A DNA stretch of 64,000 nucleotides, from positions 74,661,358-74,725,357 of the forward strand of contig CM068377.1 of assembly GCA_034770075.1 (NCBI GenBank), given 5' to 3'. This DNA comes from Aralia elata (lineage: Eukaryota > Streptophyta > Magnoliopsida > Apiales > Araliaceae). Both the position numbers and the translations under genes were made by a program. This document shows positions 33,095 through 46,291 of the stretch, one piece after another; position 1 is the first letter of the stretch, and every line of letters starts with the position of its first letter. The notes beneath the pieces are model-generated. The model saw only the letters and a list, made by a program, of their open reading frames with translations, searched no databases and had not been told where the DNA came from.

Positions 33095-36000
33095 AGACAA
33101 TGCCTCAGAGGAAGAGATTGCTACTTTTAGAAAGTGGCAAGATGATGCACAGTTGGCTCAATGCATCATGCTCGCATCCATGAATAACGAGCTTCAGCGT
33201 CAACCTGAAACTATGGATGCTCCTACTGTACTATGACACCTTCAAGGAGTTGAATGGTGAGGAAAGTAGGACTATTAGATATCAGATATCTAAGGAGCTT
33301 TTCCGATCTAGAATGACCGATGGCACTACAGTACAGACATATGTCCTAAAATGATCAATCTGATTGAACAATTGGGACAACTGGATTTTAATGGATGGAG
33401 AGTTGATCTAAGATTTGATCTTGCAATCATTTTCAGACTCTTTCTCACAAATTGTTGTGAATTTCCACATGAACAAGCTATATGTCAGTCTGCCTGAGTT
33501 GCTTAAACATGTTGAAAACTTAAAGAGTCACTTTTCAACCAAGTAAGACCAAGTCTTACTGGTAGATGATTCTTCCAGGAAGCGGAAGAGGGCGAAAGGA
33601 TATTCTTAAAAGAAGAACAATTCAAAGAAGGTAAATGAAAAGGCAAAAACAAAGGACAATAAGAACAAGACTGATGCAGATAGCAAAGGAGTTTGCTTCC
33701 ATTGCAATAAGCCTAGATACTAGAAAGGAAATTGTAAGGAGAATCTTACAGAGGCTAACCAAAAAAACTTAGTGAAGCTTCGGTTACAGATATAAGTTTG
33801 TTCATGATTAAAAATAAATCTTTCTGTAAGTCAAGGTTCTACTTGGGTATTAGATACCGGCTGTAGTTCTCACGTATACAATCCAATGCAGAGACTAAGC
33901 AGAAGTAGAAAGCTAAACAAAAAGTAAGTAATCTTATGTGTGTGAATGGAGCAAAGGTTGCTGCATTAACCATAGGAACTTATAGTTTAGCGTTGCCTAC
34001 GGGCAAGTCTATTAAGTTAATAAGTTGTTATTATGTTCCAGTTCTCATTAGAAATATTAGAACCTTCCTTGTTTATTATATTTAAGAATAATTGTTGTTC
34101 TATTTATAATGATAATATTTTGTTTGAAACTGGAAGATTACTTGATAGACTTTGTATACTTGACTTACATGAAAACATTTTGCAAATTGAATAAACTAAT
34201 AAAAGAAAAGGAGATGGTCATTCAAAGAGTTGAATGTGTGTATTTGATAAAATACAAGTCTGAATCATTTGAAATGTTCAAAGAATTCAAAAGTGAAACA
34301 TATTGACAAAGTATTAAGATTCTTTGATCAGATCGAGGAAGGAATACTTATGCAATGATTTCTAGATCATCTCAAAATGGTATTTTCTCATAATGGACAC
34401 CTCCTGATACGCAATAATTGATTAGTGTATCTAAAAGGAGAAATTGTACCTTGTTGGACATGGTGCAGTCCATAATGATTTATGATTTTTACCGACATTC
34501 TAGTATCCATCTGGGGTTATGCCCTAGAAACGGCTGCATATCTACAAAAATAAGGTAACCTCAAAAATCCGAGCCCAAGACTCCATAAAGATTATGGATA
34601 GGGAGGTTTCCTACTCTTAAGTATGTTAAGATACGGGGTTGTCCAGCTTATGTGAAAAGGTTTCAAAGATAACTTTGGGACAAAATCTGACAAGTACAAA
34701 TTTGTGGGACATCCTAAAGAAAGTTTAGGGTATTATTACTATAATCCTACACGCTGCCTTCTTAGATAAAGGTGTTTATCATTGAAGGAGCTAGTGGGAG
34801 GGTAATAGATCTTGAAGGAGTTCAAGAACCACAAAGCACTTTAAGTCGAACCGAGGAACCTGTAGATAGACCTAATGTACCACAACTGAATCGTAAATCT
34901 GGAAGAGTACCAAAGATACCTGGGAGGTATGGATTCATTATAGAGGATGATGATGAGGTACGCATCATAGAGGATGATGATCCAGTTATATACGATGAGG
35001 CTATGAGTAATAGACACTCAGAGAAATGGCAGATGGCCATGAAATCCAAAATGGACTCAATGTATAAGAACCAAGTATAGACTCTGGTTACTCCACAAAA
35101 GGGCATAGTGCCTAGAGGGTGAATGTGGGTCTTTAAGAGAAAGACTAGGGCAAATGGCAAGGTGGAGACCTATAAGACCAGACCTGTTTAAAAAGTTTTT
35201 CAAGTCAAGGAGTTGACTGTGATAAAACCTTATTACCGGGTAATGCTCAAGTCCATTTGGATTTTACTTGTGATTGCAGCTTATTACGAAATCTGGCAAA
35301 ATGAATGTAGAGACGCCCTTCCTCAATGAAGACTTGAGGAGAATGTATGTATGATACAGCCAGAGGAATTTGTTTTAAAGGTTGAAGCAAATCGTATTTT
35401 AAGCTACAATGATCCATTGATGGATTGAAGCAAGCTTCTCAAAGATGGAACATTCGTTTTGATGAGACAATTAAAAGAGTTTGATTTTATCAAAAACGAG
35501 AATGAACCTAGTGTGTACAAAAGGGTCAGTGGGAGCACTGTGACATTCCTAGTATTATATGTTGATATACTACTGATAAGGAATAACACACCAATGCTAC
35601 AATTAGTAAAGATAAAATTGTCTAAACATTCCTCCATGAATGACTTGGGAGGACCATCCTATAAATTGGGGATAAATCTATATAGATAGATTTAAAAGGA
35701 TGTTCGGCTTGAGCCAAGCAATGTATATTCATTTGATGCTAAAGGCGTTTAGCATAGTAAACTCCAAGAGAGGTCTCATGATGATAAGCCATTGAGTGTA
35801 TCTCTCTAAAATTGTCTCTAATTAAAAGAGAGATCGCATGATTTACTATTATGTATGCAGTGAATATACAAGGCCTGATGTTAATCAGTCATATTCTGGA
35901 GAAGATCACTGTAAGACAGTGAAAAATATCTTTAAGTACCTAACCGGTATTGAGGATGTGATCATGATACATGGTGGATCTGAATTAAAACTAAAGGGCT

Positions 36001-36409
36001 AAACAGACTCAAGTTTTTCAAACTGACGAAGACGATAACAAATCCATTTTAGGGTAAATAGTTACCTCAAAAGGTGGTGCAGTGAATTGGAAAGGTTCCA
36101 AACAGCAAAGAGTTGCTGGTTTAGTGACAAAGACAAAGTATATAGCTGTAAATGAAGTTGCAAGTTGATTGTTTGGATGAAAAGTTCATTACAAAACTAG
36201 GAATAGTTCCTAAGTCTCATCTTAGATTCAAACAAGTGTTACGGCACTTTCATTTGATTAATGGAACCATTGAAAGAGGAAAAGTCACTATAGAGATAGT
36301 GGACTCTCAAGAACAACATTGCATATCTATTTACTGAAGCTTTATCCAAACAGCAGGATGATCGTCACTTAGAGAAGAATGGTATTAAATACCATGACGA
36401 TTGGCTTTA
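33095..36409 (+). pseudogene. H gag-pol remnant (copia)
   Basis: Gag piece from 33095 (SEEEIATFRKWQDDAQLAQC) is followed by stops. A zinc-knuckle relic, CFHCNKPRY, lies near 33694-33720; the intact relative in D reads CYHCNKPGHWKRNC, so a conserved Gly is Arg and the His is Tyr here. Protease relic LDTGCSSHV is near 33849-33876. Integrase is largely unreadable (34230-34560). RT pieces include YVDIL near 35561, where D has YVDDI, so one catalytic Asp is lost. RNase H remains (36150-36400) end before the LTR. Clearly non-functional. Confidence 0.8.
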
Positions 36410-36423
36410 GTGCAAGTGGAAGA

Positions 36424-38220
36424 TTGAAAGTAGTATGCACACAAGCCAATCATATTTGATATGATGTAGCATATACTTTGTAATCTTATTCGTTTGTTAA
36501 AGGCATTTTACTTTATCTACATAGTGTTATTATATTAAATGTGATAAACCCATAGTTTTGAGCAATGCTTTTAGAATCATGATGGTGATCATGCTAATGA
36601 GATCTAAATTCTAGATAGCTCACAAACTAAAATCGTTCCTAATCGTTGGATTACTGAATAGGGGATTAGTGAATCCGGATAGATTAGTACATACGTTGCT
36701 TGCTCTTAAAAAGAGGATGATTGATCTCATAATCATTTGTGTGGAGACACTAAAGCAAGTATGTAGGTGCTTATTGGAGAATAAGTTCACTGAACGTGGC
36801 TCGCTAAGGAATACCTAATGGAGTTTTACTCGCCTGTCAATAGGAATTCCTATAGTGATAGTAGTACAAGTGATCCTTGGACTTGAGATCATCATAGTAT
36901 CATGTTTATGATGAGTTATACTTTGACATATCCCTTAAGACCTTTAGGGTATATCAAAGGGTATGATTGGGTATAATAAGTTATACATGGAGATAGGTGA
37001 ATGATCAACAAAGAATCTACCACGTCTAGTAAAAGATGTGAATGTCCTATGTGATTCGATAAATGACAACTCAGCAGTCCTTGGCCAAGGCAGAATGAAA
37101 TTAGAAAGGAGTTTCTAATTTGCATTATTTAGAGTTGTGCATTTGGGAATTGAAATACATATAATTAAATAAAATAAGACTTGACAGTAAATTCATGTCT
37201 TATATTTAATTGGGACATTGTATGGTAGAAGGATTTAATTATACGGTAACTATTCACTAAAAGGTTCTTTTGTGATTAATGTTGAAATCTATATTATTTG
37301 GAAAGTCGTTGATCGCTAAGGGGCTTACCCTTATTGTAGAATAAATATTATTTATTTAAATGAATTAAATAGTTTAATTTATTTATTTAAATAAGATTAG
37401 AATTATTCTAATTGATTTATTCACAATCGGTTTAATATGGAGAACCTAAAGGGTCACACCGCAAAAGAAAAATATTTATTTAAGAAGTAAATGGCATAAT
37501 TGTAATAATAAGTTAAGTGTATTTAATTTAGTCTATGGAGATAGAATAAATTAAATAGCTTAATATTTATTATTTAATATTTTAGAAATATTAAATATAA
37601 ATTAATAAGATGAGTCTTATTATTATTATTACTATTACTATTATTTAATTCCTAATAGGGATTGAGAATTAATTAATAGAAGTACTCTCTCATGAATTCT
37701 AATTGGATTAGGAGCATAATTAATTAAAGGAGTTTAATTATAAAAGAAACTCTAATCCTAAATAGTTTAGAGAAGAGTTATTCCTACATCTATAAATAAG
37801 AGGAGTCTTATCATAGATTAGGGTTACACACTCTTGCATTAGATTGTGGAGAGTACTTGCAATTTCTATAGAGATAGAAACTAGGGTTTTGCCAATACTC
37901 AACTTCTTGAATACCTATTCTTCTTTGGTGGATCACCTCTAGAGGCCAAACACTTGGGTGGCTAACGTTGATCAAAGGAAGAAATCTCATCGGTGGAATT
38001 CGAGAAGAACACGAAGGACTAGGAGTTAAACTTGTACCCGAGGAAGCTTTAATCTACGAGGGTATAATTCTTATTCTCTTTCTCTTTCGTTTAATTGATA
38101 ATTGAACACAAGGATAGATCATGGTGATGGTTTGTATAAAAATTTTAAAATCTGTTTTATCACGCTTCCGCCTTATTTGTGTAATTTGATTGCATGCTTG
38201 CGTAATATACAAACCCAACA
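36424..38220 (+). repeat. H 3' LTR (1797 bp)
   Basis: Starts TGAAAGTAGTATGCACACAAG, ends TACAAACCCAACA. Closely matches the D LTR (41132-42953) in reverse. A TATA box is at 37791-37798. Confidence 0.9.
37791..37798 (+). promoter_or_regulatory. H LTR TATA box
   Basis: TATAAATA, 1368 bases into the LTR; the same site is at 41555-41562 on the - strand in D. Confidence 0.6.
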
Positions 38221-39488
38221 TCTTACATACCATAACCCTTAAGTTATTTTAATTCTTATACCTAATATATAATGATTAGGTTACAAGACCTTCTTTTATT
38301 TGTTTATATAATAAACAAACACATAATATTCATATTCATTTACTTACATATTCATACAAAATAATTTAATACATTGAGATAATAAAATAAATCTCTTAGA
38401 TTAGGTTACTAGTATATAATTAAAATACTAAGACCACTAAATAGAAATAACCCTTTAGGTTATTTAATTCCAATACCTAATTTATAACATTAGGCTACCA
38501 AACTTTCTTTTTTTTTTTTAATATCTTTCATTGTTAGAATAATTAACTTACTAGAGACCATCACTTGGGCTACTAGTTTATTAAATCTTTTAATAAACAT
38601 TCCAATTGGGCTAAGTTAGTAAGTTTACATATTAATTGTCCAAGTCCATAATTAATTAAATGAGTAGGCTTAGTTATTTAATCAATTGGACTAGTCCACT
38701 AGTATTTATTTATTACTTGGACTATTAATATAACACTTAAGTTTATTAACTCCTCATATTTATAATATTTATAAATATGTTACATAACTTTCCTTTTCAT
38801 TTCTTTGTCACTTAAATTAAATAAATTTATTAATTTATTTAATTCACATAACACATTCATTCGTATTTCCTTACAAATGAAAATTTATTCAATAAATAAG
38901 ATATTACAATTAAAATAACATTCCCTCTTTATTAAAATAATTCAATGATAGAATTTATTTTAATATCCTTTATTTAAAGTATACAATATTTCCGTATACT
39001 AAACTAATAATTTAGCTTCGTAATATAAATTATTTCATAACAATTTATTCATGCGCAATAAATATACCTATTAATCATCATCACTCCTCTTGCTACAATA
39101 TATATAGCACATCACTAAGTATATATATGTGGACTAATACACATTTTCTTTAACCTTTTAGCATCCCTTCATTTGAAAATTTATTTTCTTAATAAATTTT
39201 CCAGTTGTATCATTATAAAATTTCTTACACTAATTATTTCACATCAAATTTATAGGTATTGTAATACCTTATCCAGAATATTCCTTCAAGTACATATAAA
39301 TTCATTTCTAGGGTTTTGAAATTTTATAACCCATATTTTCTCTATTCTCTTCCAAAGAGTAAACCATATAGGTTTTTCTTAAGAATTTTAATCATTCCTC
39401 TATTTCCAAGTCTAGGTTTTATCTTTTAACCTTTATTTAATCATTCAATATTTTATTAATAAATCTTATGAATTTTTGGGTTGTCACA

Positions 39489-39953
39489 GCAGATGAGAAA
39501 TCGTCGATGTAGAGCCGCAGCTCTGAAGAAGCCTTATGATCAATCCAACAGAAGGTATGAGGAACAATATTTGGGTATGTGAAAGGCGGTGGAAGTTTCT
39601 TCTTCTTCTTGGAGAATTGTAAAGAGGTAGAATGACCTCGAAAGTGTTCAAAAAGGAAGATCTATAGAAAGGAACCTAGGATAAAGCAATTCATGTGTCG
39701 TACCTAAACAAATAGGGAAAATTAATAAATGAAAGAGAAATGTAATGTGAAAAGATAATAGTTACGGGAATGAGTAAAGTTAGAAATGGATACCTTCCAA
39801 CAGATTCCTTCATAGCAAGAATAACTTCGTCCAAATGGCGATACAAAGTCCCCAAAAAGAGAAGAGCAAGGGGAACCTGCAAACTACGAGCTAACAAAGC
39901 GGCCAAACTAAACATACGGGCCGATGGACCATCTATTGGTGAGCAAGGGAAAA
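39489..39953 (-). pseudogene. F antisense gene, 5' part: plant mobile domain
   Basis: Read on - from 39953. The open stretch to about 39796 has PIDGPSARMFSLAALLARS and LALLFLGTLYRHLDEVILAM, typical of the middle of the plant mobile domain ('LA..LAR...LA..FLG.LYR.LDE'). A likely intron with GT...AG ends runs from about 39795 to 39706. The next exon holds LLYPRFLSIDLPF, a lesion, then PPPFTYPNIVPHTFCWIDHK and ELRLYIDDFSS up to the LTR G boundary. The gene start is missing: LTR fragment I cuts it at 39954. What the product did is unknown. Confidence 0.65.
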
Positions 39954-40717
39954 TGAAACGAGATATGCAGACAAGCCAATCACATTTGATGTGATGTAAC
40001 ATTTACTTTGTAATCTTATTCGTTTATTAATAAAATAATTAATTTATTTAAAGGCATTTTTCTTTATCCACATTGTGTTGTTGAATTAATTGTGATAAAT
40101 TCATAGTTTTGAGCAATGTTTTTAGAATCATGATGATGATCATGATAATGAGATCTAAATTCAAGATAGCCTAAAAATAAAATTGTTCCTAATCGTTGGA
40201 TCGCTAAGAAGGTGATTAGTGTATCCGGATAAATTAGTACATACTATGCTTGCTCTTATGAAGAGGATAATTGATCTTATAATCATTTATGTAGAGACAC
40301 TAAAGCAAGTATATAGGTGCTTATTAAATAATAAGTTCACTGAATGTGACTCGTTAAAAGAATACCTAATGGAGTTTTACTTGCCTATCAATAGGAATTC
40401 TTAATGTGATAGTAGTACAAGTGATCATTGGACTTGAGATCATCATAGTATCTTGTGTATGATGAGTTATGCTTTGACATGTCCCTTAAGACCTTTAGGG
40501 TATATCAAAGAGTATGCTTGGGTATAATAAGTGGAGATAGGTGAATGGTCAACAAAGAATCTACCACTTATAGTAAAAGATGAGAATGTCTGATTCGATA
40601 AATGACAACTCAGTAGTCCTTGATCAAGGCAGAATGAAATTAGAAAGGAGTTTCTAATTTGCATTATTTAGAGTTGTGCATTTGAGAATCGAAATGCATA
40701 TAATCAAATAAAATAAT
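39954..40717 (+). repeat. I: left part of a copia LTR (D/H family)
   Basis: Starts TGAAACGAGATATGCAGACAAG, against TGAAAGTAGTATGCACACAAG in D and H, and runs parallel to H 36424-37170. It stops at 40717 where fragment E begins. It lies opposite in direction to the D LTR. Confidence 0.85.
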
Positions 40718-41131
40718 GTTGGTTTGCAGAAATAAGATCAAATCATACAATCGAATTGCAACGCAGCAGAAACATGCAATAAACGAAATTTAAATTTTTT
40801 TGCAATCCCAGGAATTACCTTATGCAATATTATTAATTGAGGAAGGATAAAAGATATACCTTTGAAAAAGATCGACGCTTTGATGTAGTCTTCAAACTCC
40901 AATCTTTGCTTCTCCACGATCTCTCCAATCCTCAGATCAAACGGTCACTACTCAAAGTGTGCAACGCCCAAAAGGTGATCCACCAAGAGAAATTGATTGA
41001 AGATGTGATTTTAGATTCTACTAGATCTTGGGTGGCTAGCCCTAATTCTCTCTATCCTAACACCTTAGGGTCTTTGAGAATACTTGCAAAAGAGATGCAA
41101 GTTACATTAACATTAGTCTATCCCATAATAA
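40718..41131 (-). repeat. E: fragment of another LTR, probably copia
   Basis: Begins TGTTGGTTTGCAGAAATAAG, the usual reversed end of a copia LTR, and is cut at 41131 by the D LTR. AATAA precedes both E and D. Its family does not recur elsewhere in the window. The ORF 40837-41298 crosses the boundary and is not a gene. Confidence 0.6.
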
Positions 41132-42953
41132 TGTTAGGTTTGTATATTACGCAAGCATGCAATCAAATTACACAAATAGAGCGGAAGCGTGGTAAAACGA
41201 ATTTTAAAATTTTAATACAAACCATTACCATGATCTATCCTTGTGTTCAATTATCAATTAAACGAAAGAGAAAGAGAATAAGAATTATACCCTCGTAGAT
41301 CAAAGCTTCCTCGGGTACAAGTTCAACTCCTAGTCATTCGTGATATCCTCGAATTCCACCGATGAGATTCCTTCCTTTGATCAACGTTAGCCACCCAAGC
41401 GTTTGGCCTCTAGAGGTGATCTACCAAGGAATAATACATATTCAAGAAGTTGGGTGTTGGCAAAACCTTAGTTTTTATCTCTATAGAAATTGCAAGTACT
41501 CTCCACAATTCTTATGTAAGAGTGTGTAACCCTAATCTATGATAAGACTCCTCTTATTTATAGATGTAGGAATAACCCTTCCCTAAACTATTTAGGATTA
41601 GGGTTTCAATTATAATTAAACTCCTTTAATTAATTATGCTCATAATCCAATTAGGAATTCATAAGAGAGTACTTCTATTAATTAATTCCCAATCCCTATT
41701 AGGAATTAAATAATAGTAATAGTAATAATAATAATAAGACTCCTCTTATTAATTTATATTTAATATTTTCAAAATATTAAATAATAAATATTAAGCTATT
41801 TAATTTATTCTATCTCCATGGACTAAATTAAATACACTTAACTTATTATTACAATTATGCTATTTACTTTTAAATAAATATTTTTTTCCTTTTGCGGTAT
41901 GACCCTTTAGGTTCTCCATATTAAACCGGTTGTGAATAAATCAATTAGAACAATTCTAATCTTATTTAAATAAATAAATTAAACTATTTAATTTATTTAA
42001 ATAAATAATATTTATTCTACAATAAGGGTAAGCCCCTTAGCGATCAACGACTTTCCAGATAATATAGATTTCAACATTAATCACAAAAGACTCTTTCAGT
42101 GCATAGTTACCGTACAATTCAATCCTTCTACCATACAATGTCCCAATTAAATATAAGACATGAGTTTACTGTCAAGTATTATTTTATTTAATTATATGTA
42201 TTTCGATTCCCAAATGCACAACTCTAAATAATGCAAATTAGAAACTCCTTTCTAATTTCATTCTGTCTTGGCCAAGGACTATTGAGTTATCATTTATTGA
42301 ATCACATAGGACATTCACATCTTTTACTAGACGAGGTAGATTCTTTGTTGATCATTCACCTATCTCTATGTACAACTAATTATACCCAATCATACCCTTT
42401 GATATACCCCAAAGGTCTTAAGGGACATGTCAAAGTTTAACTCATCATACACAAGATACTATGATAATCTCAAGTCCAAGGATCACTTGTACTATTATCA
42501 CTAGAGGAATTCCTATTGAGAGGCGAGTAAAACTCCATTAGGTATTCCTTAGCGAGCCACGTTCAATGTACTTATTCTCCAATAAGCACCTACATACTTG
42601 CTTTAGTGTCTCCACACAAATGATTATGAGATCAATCATCCTCTTCCAAAGAGCAAGCAACGTATGTAATAATCTATCCGGATTCACTAATCCCCTTTTT
42701 AGTAATCCAACGATTAGGAACAATTTTAGTTTATGAGCTATCTAGAATTTAGATCTCATTAGCATGATCACCATCATGATTCTAAAAGCATTGCTCAAAA
42801 CTATGGGTTTATCACATTTAATATAACAACTTTATGTAGATAATGTAAAATGCCTTTTAAGAAAATCAATTCTTTTATTAATAAATGAATTAGATTACAA
42901 AGTATATGCTACATCATATCAAATATGATTGGCTTGTGTGCATACTACTTTCA
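41132..42953 (-). repeat. D 3' LTR (1822 bp)
   Basis: On the - strand it starts TGAAAGTAGTATGCACACAAG after the polypurine tract GTGCAAGTGGGAGAT and ends AAACCTAACA. It matches H 36424-38220 closely. Confidence 0.93.
41555..41562 (-). promoter_or_regulatory. D LTR TATA box
   Basis: TATAAATA on the - strand, in the same place as in the LTR of H. Confidence 0.6.
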
Positions 42954-42967
42954 ATCTCCCACTTGCA

Positions 42968-44078
42968 CTAAAGCCAATCGCCATGGTATCTAATACCCAT
43001 CTTCTCTAAGTGACGATCAAACTGCTGTTGTGCTAAAGCTTTAGTAAATGGATCTGCAATGTTGTCTTGAGAGTCCACACGCTCTAGGGTGACATCTCCT
43101 CTTTCAATGATCTCTCTAATCAAATGAAACTGTCGCAATACGTGTTTGGATTTCTGATGAGACCTGGGTTCCTTAGCCTGCGCAACAGCTCCATTGTTGT
43201 CACAGAATAAAGGTACGACTCCTCTAATGCTAGGAACCACTCCAAGTTCAGTTATGAACTTCTTCATCCAAACAGCTTCCTTTGCAGCTTCACTTGCAGC
43301 TATGTACTCTGCCTCTGTCACTGAATCAACAACTGTTTGCTGCTTGGAACTTTTCCAACTCACTGCGCCACCGTTTAAGGTAAACACGTACCCTGAAACG
43401 GATTTACTGTCATCTTGGTCCGTTTGAAAACTTGAGTCTATATAGCCCTCTAGTTTCAATTCAGACCCCCCGTAGACAAGAAATACAACCTTAGTTCTTC
43501 TCAAGTACTTTAGGATGTTTTTCACTGCCTTCTAGTGTTCTTCTCCTGGATTCGACTGATATCTGCTTGTTACACTAAGTGCATGAGCGACATCTGGTCT
43601 AGTACATATCATACCGTACATGATAGATCCTATTGCTGAAGCATAAGGAATCTTACTCATCTAGTCTTTCTCCTCATGTATCTTTGGGGCCTGTTTCTTG
43701 GAGAGATGTATTCCATGGCTCATCGGCATGAGACCTCTCTTGGAATCTTCCATGCTAAACCTTTTTAGCATTGAGTCAATGTACTTTCCTTGGGTCAAGA
43801 CAAGCATCCTTTTAGATCTATCTCTATAGATCTTTATCCCCAAAATATAGGATGCCTCACCCAAGTCCTTCATGGAGAAGTGTTTAGATAACAAAATTTT
43901 GATCGACTGTAGCATAGGAACACCATTCCCTATCAGTAATATATCATCAACATATAATACAAGGAATGAAACAGCACTCCCATTAACCTTCTTGTACACA
44001 CAAGGTTCATCTTCATTTTTGATAAAATCAAACTTTTTGATTATCTCATCAAAACGGATGTTCCATCTTCGAGAAGCT
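42968..44078 (-). pseudogene. D reverse transcriptase (C-terminal part) and RNase H
   Basis: Read from 44078 down. RT continues from the part at 49480, with FDFIKNEDEPCVYKK, the catalytic box FLVLYVDDILLIGN near 43960 and LGEASYILGIKIYRDRS. Stops near 43661 and 43526 break the frame (KD*MSKIP, EEH*KAV). RNase H follows at 43525-42968: LEGYIDSSFQTDQDDSKS (first Asp), TEAEYIAASEAAKE (Glu), FCDNNGAVAQAKEP (Asp) and HVLRQFHLIREIIERGDV (His/Arg region). It ends 14 bases before the polypurine tract and LTR. Copia order (integrase before RT) is seen. Confidence 0.9.
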
Positions 44079-46073
44079 TGATGAGTCAATTTTATACCTA
44101 TAAATTGAGTATTTTTAGCTTGATAATTTGTGAGTTTTTGAGTAATTTATATTCTTTTTTATATGTTTTTATCTTATTGTTATGGAATAAGTCTTTGTAT
44201 CACTTTTATGTATTTTTACTTTGTTTTACAGGAAAAAAGAATAAAAGGGTATTTGGATCAATGTCCATAATTTATCATTGACATAGCAGCCCATTGAGGC
44301 CGAATTTCGTCCTTGGTCCAGCCTTTATCTCTCAACGCTCAAAGAAGAAAAGTTGTAGATCTATTTCTTAGCTCTCCGAACCATCTTGAAACGCCTAAAT
44401 CGAAGTTCGGATGAGAGAGTTATGACCATTTTACCAACATACGTCAAAGCTGGAAATTTCAGAAAATTGAGCTTTTGGACAGATTGACCTTTGGGGCTTC
44501 GGTTGAGATTTGAATTTTGTTAGATTTTCCAAATGAAAATGTGTTCTTCTTAAAGATTGTAGTGGACTTCTCAAGCTTTCTGAAAAGGTATGGTGAGAAA
44601 AATTTCGAGTTCATTTGGGCCTCCAAATATTGATTTTTAGATAGCTAATCCGAATCCCGCCTAGACTAAATTCCTGTTCGGATCAGCTGGAGTATTTGGA
44701 CCATAACTTGAGCTTCCCAACTCCAAATCAGGTGATTCAAAAGCCCAAATTCATTAGAAACTCTAGGGCTACAACTTTTATTCTTTATCCAAGGTCCAAT
44801 TCGGTGGTTTACAAATTCAAAATGGGCTTACAAGGTGCTGATCAGTTTAGTTGCAATATTTGGACTTTTAGCACATCACATGTGCACGTTTTTTGGTGGA
44901 TTCTTCCTTGGTTGGCTGATGCACATGTCTTGATTGGGTGTTTGATCTTGACTTATAATGATAGGTTAGCACACCATGAGTTCCTATAAATACCATGTGA
45001 AGCTAGGCTTGTATTTTGCTAATTCACACACCAATTCACCTCCAATTCATACACCAATTCCTTGTATCCATTCTCTATATTAGTTTGTTAGTATAGGAGT
45101 AGGGAGAGGAAGTAGACCTCCAAGGGGAGGCTACTTTCCTCTCCATTTTTATAGTTCAAGAGCAAGCAAGAGATCAATATTTATGGAAGCGAAGAATCGA
45201 AGGCGAATGTTTGGAGATTGAAGATTGTGATCCGAAGTGACAGTCGGATGTCAAAGCATAGTTTTTCTTCTCTAAACTCTTCCTTTATTTTTTATATTCT
45301 ATTATTGTTGAATATCTTGTAAATTATATTTGCATATTTGCTATGAACTCTTCTCTTTTCTTTTATTTAGTTCCAATGGGATGTTGAACTTTTTATACAT
45401 TATTTGTTCCTTCCTATATGAAGTTCATTCTCGATAATCTGTTTTAACTGTTGAATGATATTTATTTTGATTGATTTAATGTGATCAGTTAAGTTAATTT
45501 GATTAATATCATCTGCTAGATTAAGGGACAGTATTACGTGTAATTGATATTGTTCCTAATCACAAGTAGCAATTAGTGATACATGATTGTGGTCAAGCTT
45601 TTGAGTATTGCTATGATCATTGGAAGACAAGTTAAATAATCCGAGCTTGTGTGATTGTTGCTTGGAATAGTCTAATTCCCTAGATCTTAATGCTGCTGTT
45701 ATATTAAATCTAGAGAGCTTGTTCTAGGTTGTATAATGGTTAGAATCTTGTGAAGAGCTTGTTTCATTGAGTGATACTTAAGGGGAGTTTCGGGTAGCAG
45801 AGCTTGTTATTACCTAGGGTTATTAATTTTATTGAAGGATAAATATTGTTATGATAAGGTGATATTGAACGGAAGAACTAAAGTCTTTATTTTATTGTTA
45901 TTACTTTAATTCTGTTTTAGTTAATTAGTTAAATAAAATTCCAACCCCCCCTTTGGTTCACAAAGTATAAATTTAGACTAATCATTCTCTGTGGGATCGA
46001 CTCTTACTTGCACTACTACATTAATATCTTTTGCAGTAAGGTTTTATTTTTGGGTGCTTGCGACAGCACGCCA
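44079..46073 (+). repeat. B 5' LTR (1995 bp)
   Basis: TGATGAGTCAATTTTATACC...GACAGCACGCCA. It is related to the LTR of A at both ends. It contains one copy of the shared module (44337-44440). Confidence 0.96.
44985..44992 (+). promoter_or_regulatory. B LTR TATA box
   Basis: TATAAATA preceded by CC, 906 bases into the LTR, and repeated at 48392-48399 in the 3' LTR. Confidence 0.65.
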
Positions 46074-46078
46074 AATTT

Positions 46079-46096
46079 TGGCGCCGTTGCCGGGGA
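46079..46096 (+). promoter_or_regulatory. B primer binding site (tRNA-Asp type)
   Basis: TGGCGCCGTTGCCGGGGA, the full 18-base Athila-type site, six bases after the 5' LTR. Confidence 0.92.
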
Positions 46097-46243
46097 ATGA
46101 TTTTAGTTTTATTTTGTGCTTTTGTGAACCTTATTTCATTTTAACAATTTTCTATTTTAATTTAAACTCGTATTGCTTTTTAATTTTGCAGGGACTCTTG
46201 ACTTGTCCATACTGATCTCAAGGTCTCAAATAAGAAATAAAGA

Positions 46244-46291
46244 AGTCGGGCTGACGACTATAAACCAAGCGTTACTTGGGAGGCAACCCAA
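46244..46291 (+). promoter_or_regulatory. B 3' module, hairpins H1 and H2
   Basis: H1 46244-46259: AGTCG/CGACT around GGCTGA. H2 46276-46291: TTGGG/CCCAA around AGGCAA. Confidence 0.68.

Larger units (their letters stand above)
33092..38220 (+). mobile_element. H: 5'-truncated Ty1/copia element inside LTR G
   Basis: Begins abruptly inside gag, has a decayed gag-pol, a polypurine-like tract (GTGCAAGTGGAAGAT before 36424) and a complete LTR ending AAACCCAACA at 38220. The 5' LTR and gag start are gone. It is the same family as D (about 42953-62524, - strand). Many stops make it older than D. No target duplication can be checked because the left end is lost. Confidence 0.85.
29758..39488 (-). 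mobile_element. G: solo LTR of an ELM1-related family, split by copia element H
   Basis: Left end TGTAACGCCCCCAAATCCAG is close to the reverse complement of the ELM1 LTR end; right end GGGTTGTCACA gives the matching start on the - strand. Flanking bases ACAGA (29753-29757) and GCAGA (39489-39493) agree at four of five positions and are probably the target duplication. Without H (about 33092-38220) the LTR is about 4.6 kb. It shares with ELM1, reversed, the block at about 30050-30110. It holds a 22-bp phased hairpin repeat at 30929-31191. Otherwise 29760-33090 and 38221-39488 are AT-rich with no gene. It splits the antisense gene of F. Confidence 0.8.
15358..39953 (+). mobile_element. F: decayed Tat-lineage Ty3/gypsy element, host of many insertions
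   Basis: Pieces on the + strand in order: gag, protease, RT, RNase H, a second RNase H, integrase. They are interrupted by solo LTR J (target duplication GTGGT) and solo LTR A' (CGAAT). After integrase comes an antisense gene split by solo LTR G. The second RNase H and the antisense plant-mobile-domain gene are marks of the Tat lineage (family knowledge). Stops and frameshifts are frequent, so F is the oldest layer here. Its own LTRs are not seen: the left one lies beyond A and ELM1, the right one beyond the window or lost. Confidence 0.85.

Noticed and set aside
40837..41298. 153-codon ORF
   Set aside because: It spans the boundary between LTR fragment E and the D LTR; no known domain.
44696..44989. 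97-codon ORF, present again at 48103-48396
   Set aside because: Duplicated only because it lies in both LTRs of B; it ends at the TATA box and includes the promoter region.
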